A DNA stretch of 9,482 bases, from positions 1 to 9,482 of the forward strand of contig JAQCAO010000051.1 in assembly GCA_027731885.1 (NCBI GenBank), given 5' to 3'. This DNA comes from Actinomycetota bacterium. Lineage in GTDB: Bacteria; Actinomycetota; Actinomycetes; Nanopelagicales; Nanopelagicaceae. The notes under the pieces were generated by a model. The model searched no databases and was not told where the DNA came from. It worked only from the letters and a program-made list of their open reading frames with translations. Position numbers and translations under genes: made by a program. Shown piece after piece: positions 1 through 5,267 of this stretch (position 1 is its first letter; the number at the start of each line of letters is the position of its first letter).

Positions 1-36
1 CTCACCCCCTCGGCCTGTCCAACCGGTGGCTTATAC

Positions 37-69
37 CCCCAAGTTGGCCACTTTGTCAGCCACTTGGGG
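37..69 (-). other. Hairpin in the rplL-rpoB intergenic leader
   Basis: Bases 37-44 (ccccaagt) pair perfectly with 62-69 (acttgggg). Three more pairs (46-48 with 59-61) continue the stem past a bulged T45. No U-run follows on either strand, so it does not look like an intrinsic terminator. In the minus-strand transcript it lies after the rplL terminator-like hairpin and before the gene expected next, rpoB, which is outside the window. Enterobacteria have an RNase III processing hairpin in the equivalent rplL-rpoB spacer, and a processing or stability role is my inference. The rest of bases 1-99 shows nothing else I can name. Confidence 0.45.
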
Positions 70-95
70 AAGAAAATCCCTCATCCTTGAGCGCG

Positions 96-167
96 AATAA
101 AAATCCCCCTCGGTTGGGTGAGGGGACTTTAACGAACCAAGTCCCCGGCCCAGCCGAGGGGGATTTT
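96..167 (-). terminator. Intrinsic terminator or attenuator after rplL
   Basis: A long hairpin begins 14 nt after the rplL stop. The outer arms 100-113 and 154-167 pair over 14 bp. A short TGGG/CCCA segment lies inside, and the apical stem is 122-129 (ggggactt) with 139-146 (aagtcccc), closing a 9-nt loop. On the minus strand the stem is followed by a U-rich tract (ATTTTTATT). Because rpoB normally follows rplL on the same transcript, this could be a partial attenuator that sets the ratio of ribosomal protein to RNA polymerase. Its apical core is identical to that of the terminator after rplA. Confidence 0.85.
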
Positions 168-181
168 CAGTAAGCGAAAAC

Positions 182-568
182 TTACTTGAGTGTGACCTTT
201 GCGCCAGCTGCTTCGAGAGCTGCCTTTGCCTTCTCTGCTGTCTCCTTGTTTGCCTTCTCAAGAAGTGTTGCTGGAGTTGCATCAACTAGGTCCTTTGCCT
301 CCTTCAAGCCAAGGCTTGAATTGAGGTTACGAACTTCCTTGATCACTGCAATCTTCTGTGAGCCTGCATCTTCGAGGATAACTGTGAATTCATCTTGTCC
401 AGCATCTGCTGCGCCACCTGCTGCTGCGCCACCTGCTGCTGCTGCTGCAACTGGTGCTGCTGCTGTTACATCGAATTCAGTTTCAAATGCCTTAACGAAC
501 TCTGAAAGTTCGACAAGTGTCATTTCCTTGAACTGAGACATTAAATCTGCTGATGAGAGCTTTGCCAT
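182..568 (-). CDS. rplL: 50S ribosomal protein L7/L12
   Basis: This is the 128-residue stalk protein L7/L12. Dimers bind the C-terminal helix of L10 on the large subunit and recruit elongation factors and stimulate their GTPase. Residues 1-33 ([29 protein letters not shown]...) match the N-terminal dimerisation domain. Residues 34-58 form an Ala/Gly hinge, and residues 59-128 the factor-binding domain with the signature [11 protein letters not shown] and the end AGAKVTLK. The usual VRxxTGLGLKEAK is [14 protein letters not shown] here, one residue longer and without TG. The gene starts 18 bp after rplJ, as in the standard rplJL pair, and ends just before a strong hairpin. Its expression should depend on the L10 leader upstream of rplJ. 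Length and order are typical, and the identity is secure. Confidence 0.98.
   Translation of the reverse strand: MAKLSSADLMSQFKEMTLVELSEFVKAFETEFDVTAAAPVAAAAAGGAAAGGAADAGQDEFTVILEDAGSQKIAVIKEVRNLNSSLGLKEAKDLVDATPATLLEKANKETAEKAKAALEAAGAKVTLK
406..435. repeat. Exact 15-bp tandem duplication in the L7/L12 hinge
   Basis: The unit ctgctgcgccacctg occurs twice back to back (406-420 and 421-435), followed by further CTG triplets to about 467. It lies in frame in rplL and encodes part of the repetitive Ala/Gly hinge (AGGAAAGGAA). Expansion or contraction by slippage would change hinge length by five residues without breaking the frame. Hinge length is known to vary between bacteria. Confidence 0.9.
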
Positions 569-586
569 TTTATATTTTCCTTTTCT

Positions 587-1225
587 TTATTCCGCTGGAG
601 TTTCTGCTGCATCTGTTGCAGGAGCAACTTCAGCGACAACTTCTTCTGTAACTTCTGCAACTGCTTCAGCAGCAGGAGCTGCTTCTTCAACTGCTGGAGC
701 TTCTGCAACTACTGGAGCTACTTCTGCTACAGGTGCTGGTGCACCACTTTCCATCTTGATACGAAGTGCATCGAAGATACGCGCTGCCTTAGCAAGCGAT
801 CCCTTCATTGCACCAGCAAGCTTTGCCAAGAGAACCTCGCGAGACTCAAGATCAGCTAGCTGCATGATTTCTGCAGTTGTAACGAACTTACCTTCGTAGA
901 TTCCACCCTTAACGACAAGAAGTGGATTCTCTTTCTGGAAGTTCTTTAGGTGACGTGCTGCATCAATTGGATCACCCTTGATAAATGCAAGTGCTGAAGG
1001 ACCAACAAGTAGATCATCAGAGATGTCCACGCCGGCGTTCTTCGCTGCAATCTTGGTAAGGGTGTTCTTGACGACGCTGTACTTGGTATCTGCACCAAGG
1101 CTGCGACGCAATTCCTTCATCGAAGTCACGGTTAGACCGCGATATTCGGTTAGGTATGTTGCGCTAGCTGACTTGAAATCTTCAGTCAGTTCAGCAACTG
1201 CTGCTTCTTTTACTGGGCGAGCCAT
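587..1225 (-). CDS. rplJ: 50S ribosomal protein L10
   Basis: L10 anchors the L7/L12 stalk to 23S rRNA next to L11. Residues 1-130 match the rRNA-binding globular domain ([38 protein letters not shown]). Residues about 135-160 ([20 protein letters not shown]) correspond to the helix that binds L7/L12 dimers. The 212-residue protein is longer than the roughly 165-175 residues usual for L10. The extra length is a tail, residues 161-212, made almost only of Ala, Val, Glu and Pro with no basic residue. I start at ATG 1225 (MARPVK), the family start, with AGGTG upstream. An in-frame GTG at 1234 overlaps that ribosome-binding site and is unlikely. An L10-leader RNA with an attenuator precedes the gene, so autogenous control is likely. 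Confidence 0.97.
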   Translation of the reverse strand: MARPVKEAAVAELTEDFKSASATYLTEYRGLTVTSMKELRRSLGADTKYSVVKNTLTKIAAKNAGVDISDDLLVGPSALAFIKGDPIDAARHLKNFQKENPLLVVKGGIYEGKFVTTAEIMQLADLESREVLLAKLAGAMKGSLAKAARIFDALRIKMESGAPAPVAEVAPVVAEAPAVEEAAPAAEAVAEVTEEVVAEVAPATDAAETPAE

Positions 1226-1267
1226 TCGGTTCACCTTTCGCTAGTTTTTCGATTTACCTCAGGCAAT

Positions 1268-1299
1268 AAAAAATCCGTGACGCGTAAATGCGCACGGAT
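1268..1299 (-). terminator. Attenuator terminator in the rplJ leader
   Basis: The arms atccgtg (1273-1279) and cacggat (1293-1299) pair perfectly. Three more G-C pairs (1281-1283 with 1290-1292) continue past a bulged A1280. On the minus strand the stem runs straight into six U residues. It ends about 43 nt before the rplJ start, in the 5' leader, so it should work as a transcription attenuator for rplJL rather than end an upstream gene. Confidence 0.88.
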
Positions 1300-1300
1300 T

Positions 1301-1375
1301 AATGTGAACACCTACGCGGGTTGAGATTCCTCAATTATCTTCACTCTTGCGAGATCAGACCTGCGGTCTTTGGTT
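1301..1375 (-). promoter_or_regulatory. Ribosomal protein L10 leader (autoregulatory RNA)
   Basis: The transcript upstream of rplJ carries the two sequence blocks I associate with the L10-leader family: AGACCGCAGG (minus strand, 1369-1360) and CCCGCGTAGGTG (1320-1309), about 40 nt apart. In that family the L10(L12)4 complex binds the leader and represses its own operon. The attenuator hairpin begins 10 nt further on. The CGCGTA within the second block (1318-1313) is complementary to TACGCG in the terminator (1286-1281), so the two folds can exclude each other. Assignment rests on recognised motifs and position. A covariance-model search would confirm it. Confidence 0.8.
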
Positions 1376-1384
1376 ATGGGCAAA

Positions 1385-1413
1385 GGTTAAGGGTTCTCAA
1401 CCCAACGGGTCAA
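1385..1413 (-). promoter_or_regulatory. Possible promoter for rplJ-rplL
   Basis: On the minus strand TTGACC (1413-1408) resembles a -35 box. A 17-bp spacer leads to TTAACC (1390-1385), a poor -10 match. It lies between the antiporter stop and the L10 leader, where a promoter is expected. A 5-bp hairpin (gggtt/aaccc, 1391-1403) overlaps the spacer. A second weak pair, TTGAGA with CATAAC, overlaps it. The choice is uncertain. Confidence 0.3.
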
Positions 1414-1420
1414 ATCACGC

Positions 1421-2560
1421 CTATTTGGGCGCTCGGCGAACCAAAATTGTTGATCCAGTTATAGAGATCACGACCGCCAAGAGAACTCCGGTGTACTGCG
1501 ACCGTGAGATAACTTCTTGTGAAAAAGCGAGGCTGCCGAGAACGAATGAAAACTCGCCAATCTGACTGACACCAACCCCCAAAAGCGATCTCTTAACGCT
1601 CATCTTCCCCCATCGCGCCAACAGCATTGTGGGGAAAGTTTTAAGGATGACCATTAAGAAAATAAATAGCGCGGCAAACGGTGCTGCCTCAAAAACCTCG
1701 GCAGGTTGGATCAGTGTGCCTACAACAACAAAGAAGAGGACCGCAAAGAGATCACGGAATGGGAGTATGGCTTTTCTGACATCTTCAGTATCTCTACTTT
1801 GATTTATAGCAAGTCCCGCAACAAATCCTGCGAGAGCCATCGGTATATCGAAAACAACAGTTCCAAGCGCGGCCAGGACCAATCCAAATGAGACTGAGTA
1901 AATCAAGAACAAGTCACGATCCCAACGAACAGCCCGCAAAACTCTAGGAAGAAACTTTGAGGCAACGATTGCAATTGCCCCAAATGCAAAGAGGCCACCG
2001 ATTGATAAAATCAATGACTTATCAGTAGTTCCGAAGAGCGTGAGAATAACTGCTGCTGAGGCAACTCCCACAAGATCTTGAATAAGTGACCATCCCAGTA
2101 AAGCCTCTTCGGTCGAAATATCTGTTCGACGACGTGGACTTCTGGTGATATTTACAATTACCACGCTAGATGACATTGCAATAGAAAGTGCCAAAAGAAG
2201 TGCGCCATAAATTGGAATATCCAGTAGCAGAAATACTGGAGTAGCAACTAGTACACCAAAGCCCATTTGTGCAGGAACACCCCACAGAAGAGCTCGTTGT
2301 TCTCGCCCAATTTTGCGCAGATCTAATTCGATGCCAACTTCAAATAGCAGTAAGACAATTCCAATATCTGCCAGGAGCGCCAGCTGATTGTTATCTGCAA
2401 CAAAACCAGGGGTAAATGGTGAAACCAAGAGACCAGTAGCTAGAAAACCAATGACAGATGGCAGGCCCACTTTTCGCGCGGCAAAACCCATCGTTGCGGC
2501 AGCACCTAGTACAACGCCAATATTGAGCACCAACGGTGCAGTCTCAACAATGCTTGCCAT
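1421..2560 (-). CDS. CPA2-family cation/proton antiporter (KefB/KefC-like membrane domain)
   Basis: This 379-residue, very hydrophobic protein has about 12 predicted membrane segments and matches the Na+/H+ exchanger fold of the CPA2 family. Visible landmarks are LLLFEVGIELDLRKI (70-84), QDLVGV at 161-166 with the ion-site Gln-Asp pair found in KefB/KefC, RDLFAVLFFVVVG (269-281), a membrane Lys (K307, LKTFPT) and SQIGEFSFVL (332-341). QD rather than DD favours electroneutral K+ or Na+/H+ exchange, which is inference. It ends after the membrane domain and lacks the C-terminal RCK/TrkA-N nucleotide-binding domain of full KefB/KefC, so gating by that route is absent. The gene interrupts the ribosomal protein cluster between rplA and rplJ. 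No Shine-Dalgarno sequence is visible, and a -10-like TAGACT 6 nt before the ATG suggests a leaderless mRNA. Confidence 0.9.
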   Translation of the reverse strand: MASIVETAPLVLNIGVVLGAAATMGFAARKVGLPSVIGFLATGLLVSPFTPGFVADNNQLALLADIGIVLLLFEVGIELDLRKIGREQRALLWGVPAQMGFGVLVATPVFLLLDIPIYGALLLALSIAMSSSVVIVNITRSPRRRTDISTEEALLGWSLIQDLVGVASAAVILTLFGTTDKSLILSIGGLFAFGAIAIVASKFLPRVLRAVRWDRDLFLIYSVSFGLVLAALGTVVFDIPMALAGFVAGLAINQSRDTEDVRKAILPFRDLFAVLFFVVVGTLIQPAEVFEAAPFAALFIFLMVILKTFPTMLLARWGKMSVKRSLLGVGVSQIGEFSFVLGSLAFSQEVISRSQYTGVLLAVVISITGSTILVRRAPK

Positions 2561-2566
2561 GGTTTA

Positions 2567-2572
2567 AGTCTA
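2567..2572 (-). promoter_or_regulatory. Candidate -10 box for a leaderless antiporter mRNA
   Basis: TAGACT on the minus strand is followed by exactly six bases (TAAACC) and then the ATG at 2560. A transcript from it would start at or very near the A of ATG. This spacing is typical of leaderless genes, which are common in Actinobacteria. The -35 region is weak (TTGCGC with a 19-bp spacer), and no ribosome-binding site competes with this reading. Confidence 0.5.
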
Positions 2573-2601
2573 GAGAGTTAGGCGAACCTACGCGCAAATT
2601 A

Positions 2602-2640
2602 AACTGGCTCCCAGTTAGCCCTGGATATAGAAATACCCAG
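2602..2640 (-). other. Two adjacent small hairpins between rplA and the antiporter gene
   Basis: Stem 2602-2607/2611-2616 (aactgg/ccagtt, 3-nt loop) is followed on the minus strand by TAATTT, a weak terminator-like tail. Stem 2621-2628/2633-2640 (ctggatat/atacccag, one G-U pair, 4-nt loop) lies just before it. Both follow the strong rplA terminator in transcript order. They could act as backup termination or shield mRNA ends. The function is unknown. Confidence 0.35.
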
Positions 2641-2650
2641 CTAATCGAGT

Positions 2651-2725
2651 AAAAATAAAACTGGCCCTCAGTGGAGCGCAGGGACTTTAACGAACCAAGT
2701 CCCTAGCCCGCTGAGAGCCAGTTTT
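2651..2725 (-). terminator. Intrinsic terminator after rplA
   Basis: The hairpin begins 9 nt after the rplA stop. The outer arms aaaactggc (2657-2665) and gccagtttt (2717-2725) pair over 9 bp. One mismatch follows, then ctcag/ctgag (2667-2671 with 2711-2715). The apical stem is agggactt (2680-2687) with aagtccct (2697-2704), closing a 9-nt loop. The U-rich tail on the minus strand is TTTTATTTTT. It should end the secE-nusG-rplK-rplA transcript and separate it from the antiporter gene. The apical core matches the hairpin after rplL base for base. Confidence 0.92.
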
Positions 2726-2734
2726 AATTAAAAG

Positions 2735-3439
2735 TTAGTTAGCAGCAGGTTCGCGAACTAGGTTTGGATCTACTTGGATTCCAGGTCCCATCGTTGTTGA
2801 AACAACTGCCTTTTGCACATAGCGACCCTTGGAAGAGTTTGGCTTTGCGCGGTGTACTTCATCGAGGGCTGCTGCATAGTTCTCTGCAAGTTGAGTTGCA
2901 GTAAATGATGCCTTACCGATGATGAAGTGAAGGTTTGAGTTCTTATCAATTCGGAATTCAATCTTTCCGCCCTTGATGTCATTAACTGCCTTTGTTACAT
3001 CGTTTGTAACTGTTCCGGTCTTTGGGTTTGGCATAAGGCCACGAGTTCCGAGAACTTTACCGAGGCGACCGACCTTACCCATCAAATCTGGTGTTGCAAC
3101 GACTGCATCAAAATCTAGGCGACCCTTTGAAACTTCATCAATTAGGTCATCTCCGCCGACAATGTCAGCACCGGCTGCGCGCGCTTCTTCAGCGCGTTCT
3201 CCGTTTGCGAATACAAGTACGCGAGCTGTCTTTCCTGTGCCGTGTGGCAAGTTAACAGTTGAGCGAATTGCTTGATCGGCTTTCTTTGGATCAACGCCGA
3301 GAACGAGTGCAACTTCAACAGTTGAGTCGTACTTAGTTGTTGATGTCTCTTTAGCAAGTGTTACTGCCTCAAGCGGTGTGTAAAGGTGGTCCTTCTTTAC
3401 CTTTTCAGCTGCCGCTGTATATTTCTTTGAGCGCTTCAT
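2735..3439 (-). CDS. rplA: 50S ribosomal protein L1
   Basis: L1 forms the mobile stalk at the ribosomal E site and binds 23S rRNA helices 76-78. It also represses its own mRNA in many bacteria. The 234-residue length is normal. Signatures present are MKRSKKY at the start, [56 protein letters not shown] and [10 protein letters not shown] near the end. I use ATG 3439, which follows GAGGAAG at good spacing. An in-frame start at 3511 would add 24 residues translated from the structured intergenic RNA and is not credible. It lies 103 bp after rplK and is followed at once by a strong terminator, so it is the last gene of its transcript. Confidence 0.98.
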   Translation of the reverse strand: MKRSKKYTAAAEKVKKDHLYTPLEAVTLAKETSTTKYDSTVEVALVLGVDPKKADQAIRSTVNLPHGTGKTARVLVFANGERAEEARAAGADIVGGDDLIDEVSKGRLDFDAVVATPDLMGKVGRLGKVLGTRGLMPNPKTGTVTNDVTKAVNDIKGGKIEFRIDKNSNLHFIIGKASFTATQLAENYAAALDEVHRAKPNSSKGRYVQKAVVSTTMGPGIQVDPNLVREPAAN

Positions 3440-3452
3440 TTCTTCCTCATTC

Positions 3453-3470
3453 CTCGATATTTCTATCGAG
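3453..3470 (-). other. GAAA-capped hairpin next to the rplA ribosome-binding site
   Basis: On the minus strand CTCGATA and TATCGAG form a perfect 7-bp stem closed by the loop GAAA, a GNRA tetraloop. It ends about 13 nt before the rplA start, and the Shine-Dalgarno GAGGAAG follows directly. Such a stable, position-specific stem could present or insulate the start site. That role is inferred. Confidence 0.6.
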
Positions 3471-3478
3471 CTAGTGGT

Positions 3479-3510
3479 TGTGGTTAACGAACCAGCGAGG
3501 TTCTCCCACA
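3479..3510 (-). promoter_or_regulatory. Candidate L1-binding element in the rplK-rplA spacer
   Basis: On the minus strand TGTGG (3510-3506) pairs with CCACA (3483-3479), and GAACC (3503-3499) pairs with GGTTC (3493-3489) around the loop TCGCT. The two helices are separated by an asymmetric internal loop, GA on one side and GTTAA on the other. Two helices around an asymmetric loop is the general shape of L1 sites in rRNA and mRNA, and L1 is the product of the gene just downstream. The assignment as an L1 operator is inference from shape and place. Confidence 0.45.
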
Positions 3511-3535
3511 TCTACTTCTCACGGTGAGAAGTAGA
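3511..3535 (-). other. Perfect 11-bp hairpin after rplK
   Basis: tctacttctca (3511-3521) pairs perfectly with tgagaagtaga (3525-3535) around a 3-nt loop, 7 nt after the rplK stop. No U-run follows in the minus-strand transcript, so it is probably not a terminator. A processing or stability element between the two cistrons is more likely, which is inference. Confidence 0.55.
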
Positions 3536-3542
3536 AATTTAA

Positions 3543-3971
3543 TTAACCGACAGTGATACCCATTGAGCGAGCAGTACCGGCGATGATCTTGCTTGCTGCA
3601 TCAATGTCATTTGCATTGAGATCAGCCATCTTTACCTTTGCGATCTCCTGAACTTGAGCCATGGTGATATTTGCAACCTTGGTCTTATGAGGAACTGGTG
3701 ATCCCTTTTCTACACCAGCTGCCTTCAAGATAAGACGTGATGCTGGTGGAGTCTTGGTGATAAATGTAAATGAGCGATCTTCGTAGACAGTGATTTCTAC
3801 TGGAATGATCTGACCCTTTTGAGATTCCGTGGCAGCGTTGTAAGCCTTCACGAACTCCATGATGTTGACACCATGCTGACCAAGGGCAGGACCTACTGGT
3901 GGTGCAGGTGTTGCTGCGCCAGCTTGGATCTGCAACTTGATGAATCCGGTTGCCTTCTTCTTTGGTGCCAT
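3543..3971 (-). CDS. rplK: 50S ribosomal protein L11
   Basis: L11 binds the GTPase-associated region of 23S rRNA together with L10/L12 and is needed for factor function and RelA activation. The 142-residue length is normal. The N-terminal domain shows [29 protein letters not shown], including the conserved prolines P22 and P25 that line the thiopeptide-antibiotic site, so no obvious resistance change is seen there. The C-terminal RNA-binding domain ends [21 protein letters not shown]. The start ATG is preceded by AAAAGGAATAAAAA, an AT-rich but adequate ribosome-binding site. It lies 51 bp after nusG and 103 bp before rplA, the standard nusG-rplK-rplA order. Confidence 0.98.
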   Translation of the reverse strand: MAPKKKATGFIKLQIQAGAATPAPPVGPALGQHGVNIMEFVKAYNAATESQKGQIIPVEITVYEDRSFTFITKTPPASRLILKAAGVEKGSPVPHKTKVANITMAQVQEIAKVKMADLNANDIDAASKIIAGTARSMGITVG

Positions 3972-4022
3972 TTTTTATTCCTTTTCTAGTTTTCCGTTAA
4001 TTAATTCTTCTTTAGATCTTCT

Positions 4023-4778
4023 TTAAATCTTCTGTACTTGTGCAAATGAAAGTTCTACTGGGGTTTCGCGTCCAAAGATCGAAACAAGAACTTTGAGCTT
4101 TGCTTGCTCAGGCATAATCTCGGAGATTGATGCGGGAAGCGTTGCAAATGGGCCATCCATAACGGTTACTGATTCGCCAACTGCGAAGTCAACAACGCGG
4201 ATTTCCGCCTTGTCAGATTTCTTAACTGGGCGTGGAGCAAGAATCTTTTCCACCTCATCCATGCTTAGTGGGCTTGGGTGATGTGCATTTCCAACGAAGC
4301 CAGTTACTCCTGGAGTATTGCGAACTGCAGTCCAAGACTCATCTGTTAACTCCATGCGCACAAGAACGTAGCCTGGATAGATATTGCGCTTAACTTGCTT
4401 GCGCTGCCCGTTCTTAATTTCAGTAACTTCTTCTTCAGGAACTTCAATCTGGAAAATGTAATCTTCCATGTGAAGTGAATTGATGCGGTTATGGAGGTTA
4501 TCGCGAACCTTCTTTTCATAACCTGCGTAAGAGTGGACTACATACCAATCGCCGATCGCTGCGCGAAGGGTGCGACGGAATTCTGCATTTGGATCATTCT
4601 CATCTGATTCGAGGTCGCCATCTTCATCGCTGGCGAGCGCAAGATCATCGACTGATGCATCAGTTGAAATTACCTCTTCAACAATTTCTTCAACGGGTGC
4701 GACGACTCCGGCTGTTAACTCACCCGCGTTGGCGGCGAGCGCAGCTTCGAAAGCGTCAGGGCTCTGATTCTCAGTCAT
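4023..4778 (-). CDS. nusG: Transcription termination/antitermination factor NusG
   Basis: NusG binds RNA polymerase through its NGN domain and contacts Rho or ribosomal protein S10 through its KOW domain, coupling transcription to translation or termination. The NGN domain spans residues about 77-182 ([38 protein letters not shown]). The KOW domain covers about 196-251 ([39 protein letters not shown]). Residues 1-70 are an acidic, probably disordered extension ([26 protein letters not shown]). Such extensions are usual in actinobacterial NusG and make it longer than the roughly 180-residue E. coli protein. It begins 8 bp after secE with GGTAAGG upstream, so the two are co-transcribed. A short imperfect repeat of AGAAGATYTAAAG spans its 3' end. 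Confidence 0.97.
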   Translation of the reverse strand: MTENQSPDAFEAALAANAGELTAGVVAPVEEIVEEVISTDASVDDLALASDEDGDLESDENDPNAEFRRTLRAAIGDWYVVHSYAGYEKKVRDNLHNRINSLHMEDYIFQIEVPEEEVTEIKNGQRKQVKRNIYPGYVLVRMELTDESWTAVRNTPGVTGFVGNAHHPSPLSMDEVEKILAPRPVKKSDKAEIRVVDFAVGESVTVMDGPFATLPASISEIMPEQAKLKVLVSIFGRETPVELSFAQVQKI

Positions 4779-4786
4779 CTTTTACC

Positions 4787-5011
4787 TTACCCAAATACCC
4801 AGAAGACGAGTTTGGTGATTACCAAGTCAAAGAGTGAAACGACAGCGATGACAAATATTACGAAGACCAGTACAACCGCTGTGTAGGTACTTAGTTGTTT
4901 ACGTGTGGGCCAAACAACCTTTGCGAGTTCAGAAAGAATTTGGCGGTAGAAAAGGCCAACACGTGCGAACAGACCGAGCTTCTCGGCGACTTGTTCTGTT
5001 GACTCTGTCAT
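4787..5011 (-). CDS. secE: Preprotein translocase subunit SecE
   Basis: SecE is the small essential subunit that clamps SecY in the inner membrane. The 74-residue protein has an N-terminal cytoplasmic part with the conserved amphipathic segment FYRQILSELAKVVWPTRKQLSTYT (about 22-45). One membrane segment follows (AVVLVFVIFVIAVVSLFDLVITKLVFWVF), giving the single-span form usual in Gram-positive bacteria. I use ATG 5011, preceded by GGAAGGA at 6 nt. The longer frame from TTG 5026 would start inside that ribosome-binding site. It follows tRNA-Trp by 58 bp and precedes nusG by 8 bp, as in other Actinobacteria. Confidence 0.96.
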   Translation of the reverse strand: MTESTEQVAEKLGLFARVGLFYRQILSELAKVVWPTRKQLSTYTAVVLVFVIFVIAVVSLFDLVITKLVFWVFG

Positions 5012-5069
5012 CGTCGTTCCTTCCAATCATTCAATCGTTTAGTAATTCGTAAATCTGTAAAACTACTTG

Positions 5070-5143
5070 CAGGGCAGGAGGGACTCGAACCCCCAACCGG
5101 CCGCTTTGGAGACGGCAACTCTAGCCAATTGAGCTACTGCCCT
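5070..5143 (-). tRNA. tRNA-Trp (anticodon CCA)
   Basis: The 74-nt minus-strand sequence folds as a full cloverleaf. The acceptor AGGGCAG pairs with CTGCCCT, the D stem GCTC with GAGT, and the anticodon stem GCCGT with GCGGC around loop CTCCAAA. The T stem GGGGG pairs with CCCTC around TTCGAGT, and the discriminator is G. Anticodon CCA reads UGG. The 3' CCA is not encoded. The location directly before secE is conserved in Actinobacteria. An extra copy of the 3' acceptor strand lies just upstream of the 5' end (5149-5155) and could pair with the 5' acceptor strand. Confidence 0.97.
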
Positions 5144-5195
5144 TCGCGAGGGCAGGACAAAACCCTAGGGAATTGCAAATCCTCGTGAGCGTCGA

Positions 5196-5224
5196 AGTGT
5201 AGAGGGTGGATGGGGGGTAGGTAA
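5196..5224 (-). promoter_or_regulatory. Possible promoter for tRNA-Trp-secE-nusG
   Basis: On the minus strand a -10-like TACACT (5201-5196) follows TTACCT (5224-5219) by 17 bp. The -35 match is poor. Placement about 50 bp before the tRNA in the only upstream gap fits a promoter for the tRNA and the genes behind it, but the sequence evidence is thin. Confidence 0.3.
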
Positions 5225-5248
5225 AACTCGCGCTCAATTTTGCGCTCG

Positions 5249-5254
5249 TATAGG
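5249..5254 (+). promoter_or_regulatory. Candidate -10 box for the aminotransferase gene
   Basis: TATAGG lies 13 bp before the ATG, implying a transcript with only a few untranslated bases. CAGACT at 5256-5261 stands exactly 6 nt from the ATG, the same geometry as TAGACT before the antiporter gene, and is an alternative. No clear Shine-Dalgarno sequence is present, so a leaderless or nearly leaderless mRNA is likely. No good -35 box is seen. Confidence 0.4.
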
Positions 5255-5267
5255 GCAGACTTCACCT

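Noticed and set aside
406..470. CTG-rich tract as a possible CRISPR or satellite array
   Set aside because: It is in-frame codon repetition encoding the Ala/Gly hinge of L7/L12. There are no spacers or separate repeats.
186..536. A plus-strand open frame antisense to rplL
   Set aside because: It mirrors the Ala-rich hinge codons of L7/L12 and has no ribosome-binding site or recognisable domain.
2602..2640. The two small hairpins as an inverted-repeat end of an insertion sequence
   Set aside because: No transposase, no matching inverted repeat at the other side of the antiporter gene and no target duplication could be seen.
2973..3275. A plus-strand open frame antisense to rplA
   Set aside because: It is Arg/Ser/Pro-rich and lies wholly within the well-conserved L1 gene, so it is a shadow frame.
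3440..3511. N-terminal extension of L1 from a start at 3511
   Set aside because: The extra 24 residues come from hairpin-rich intergenic RNA and do not match L1, and a good ribosome-binding site precedes the normal start at 3439.
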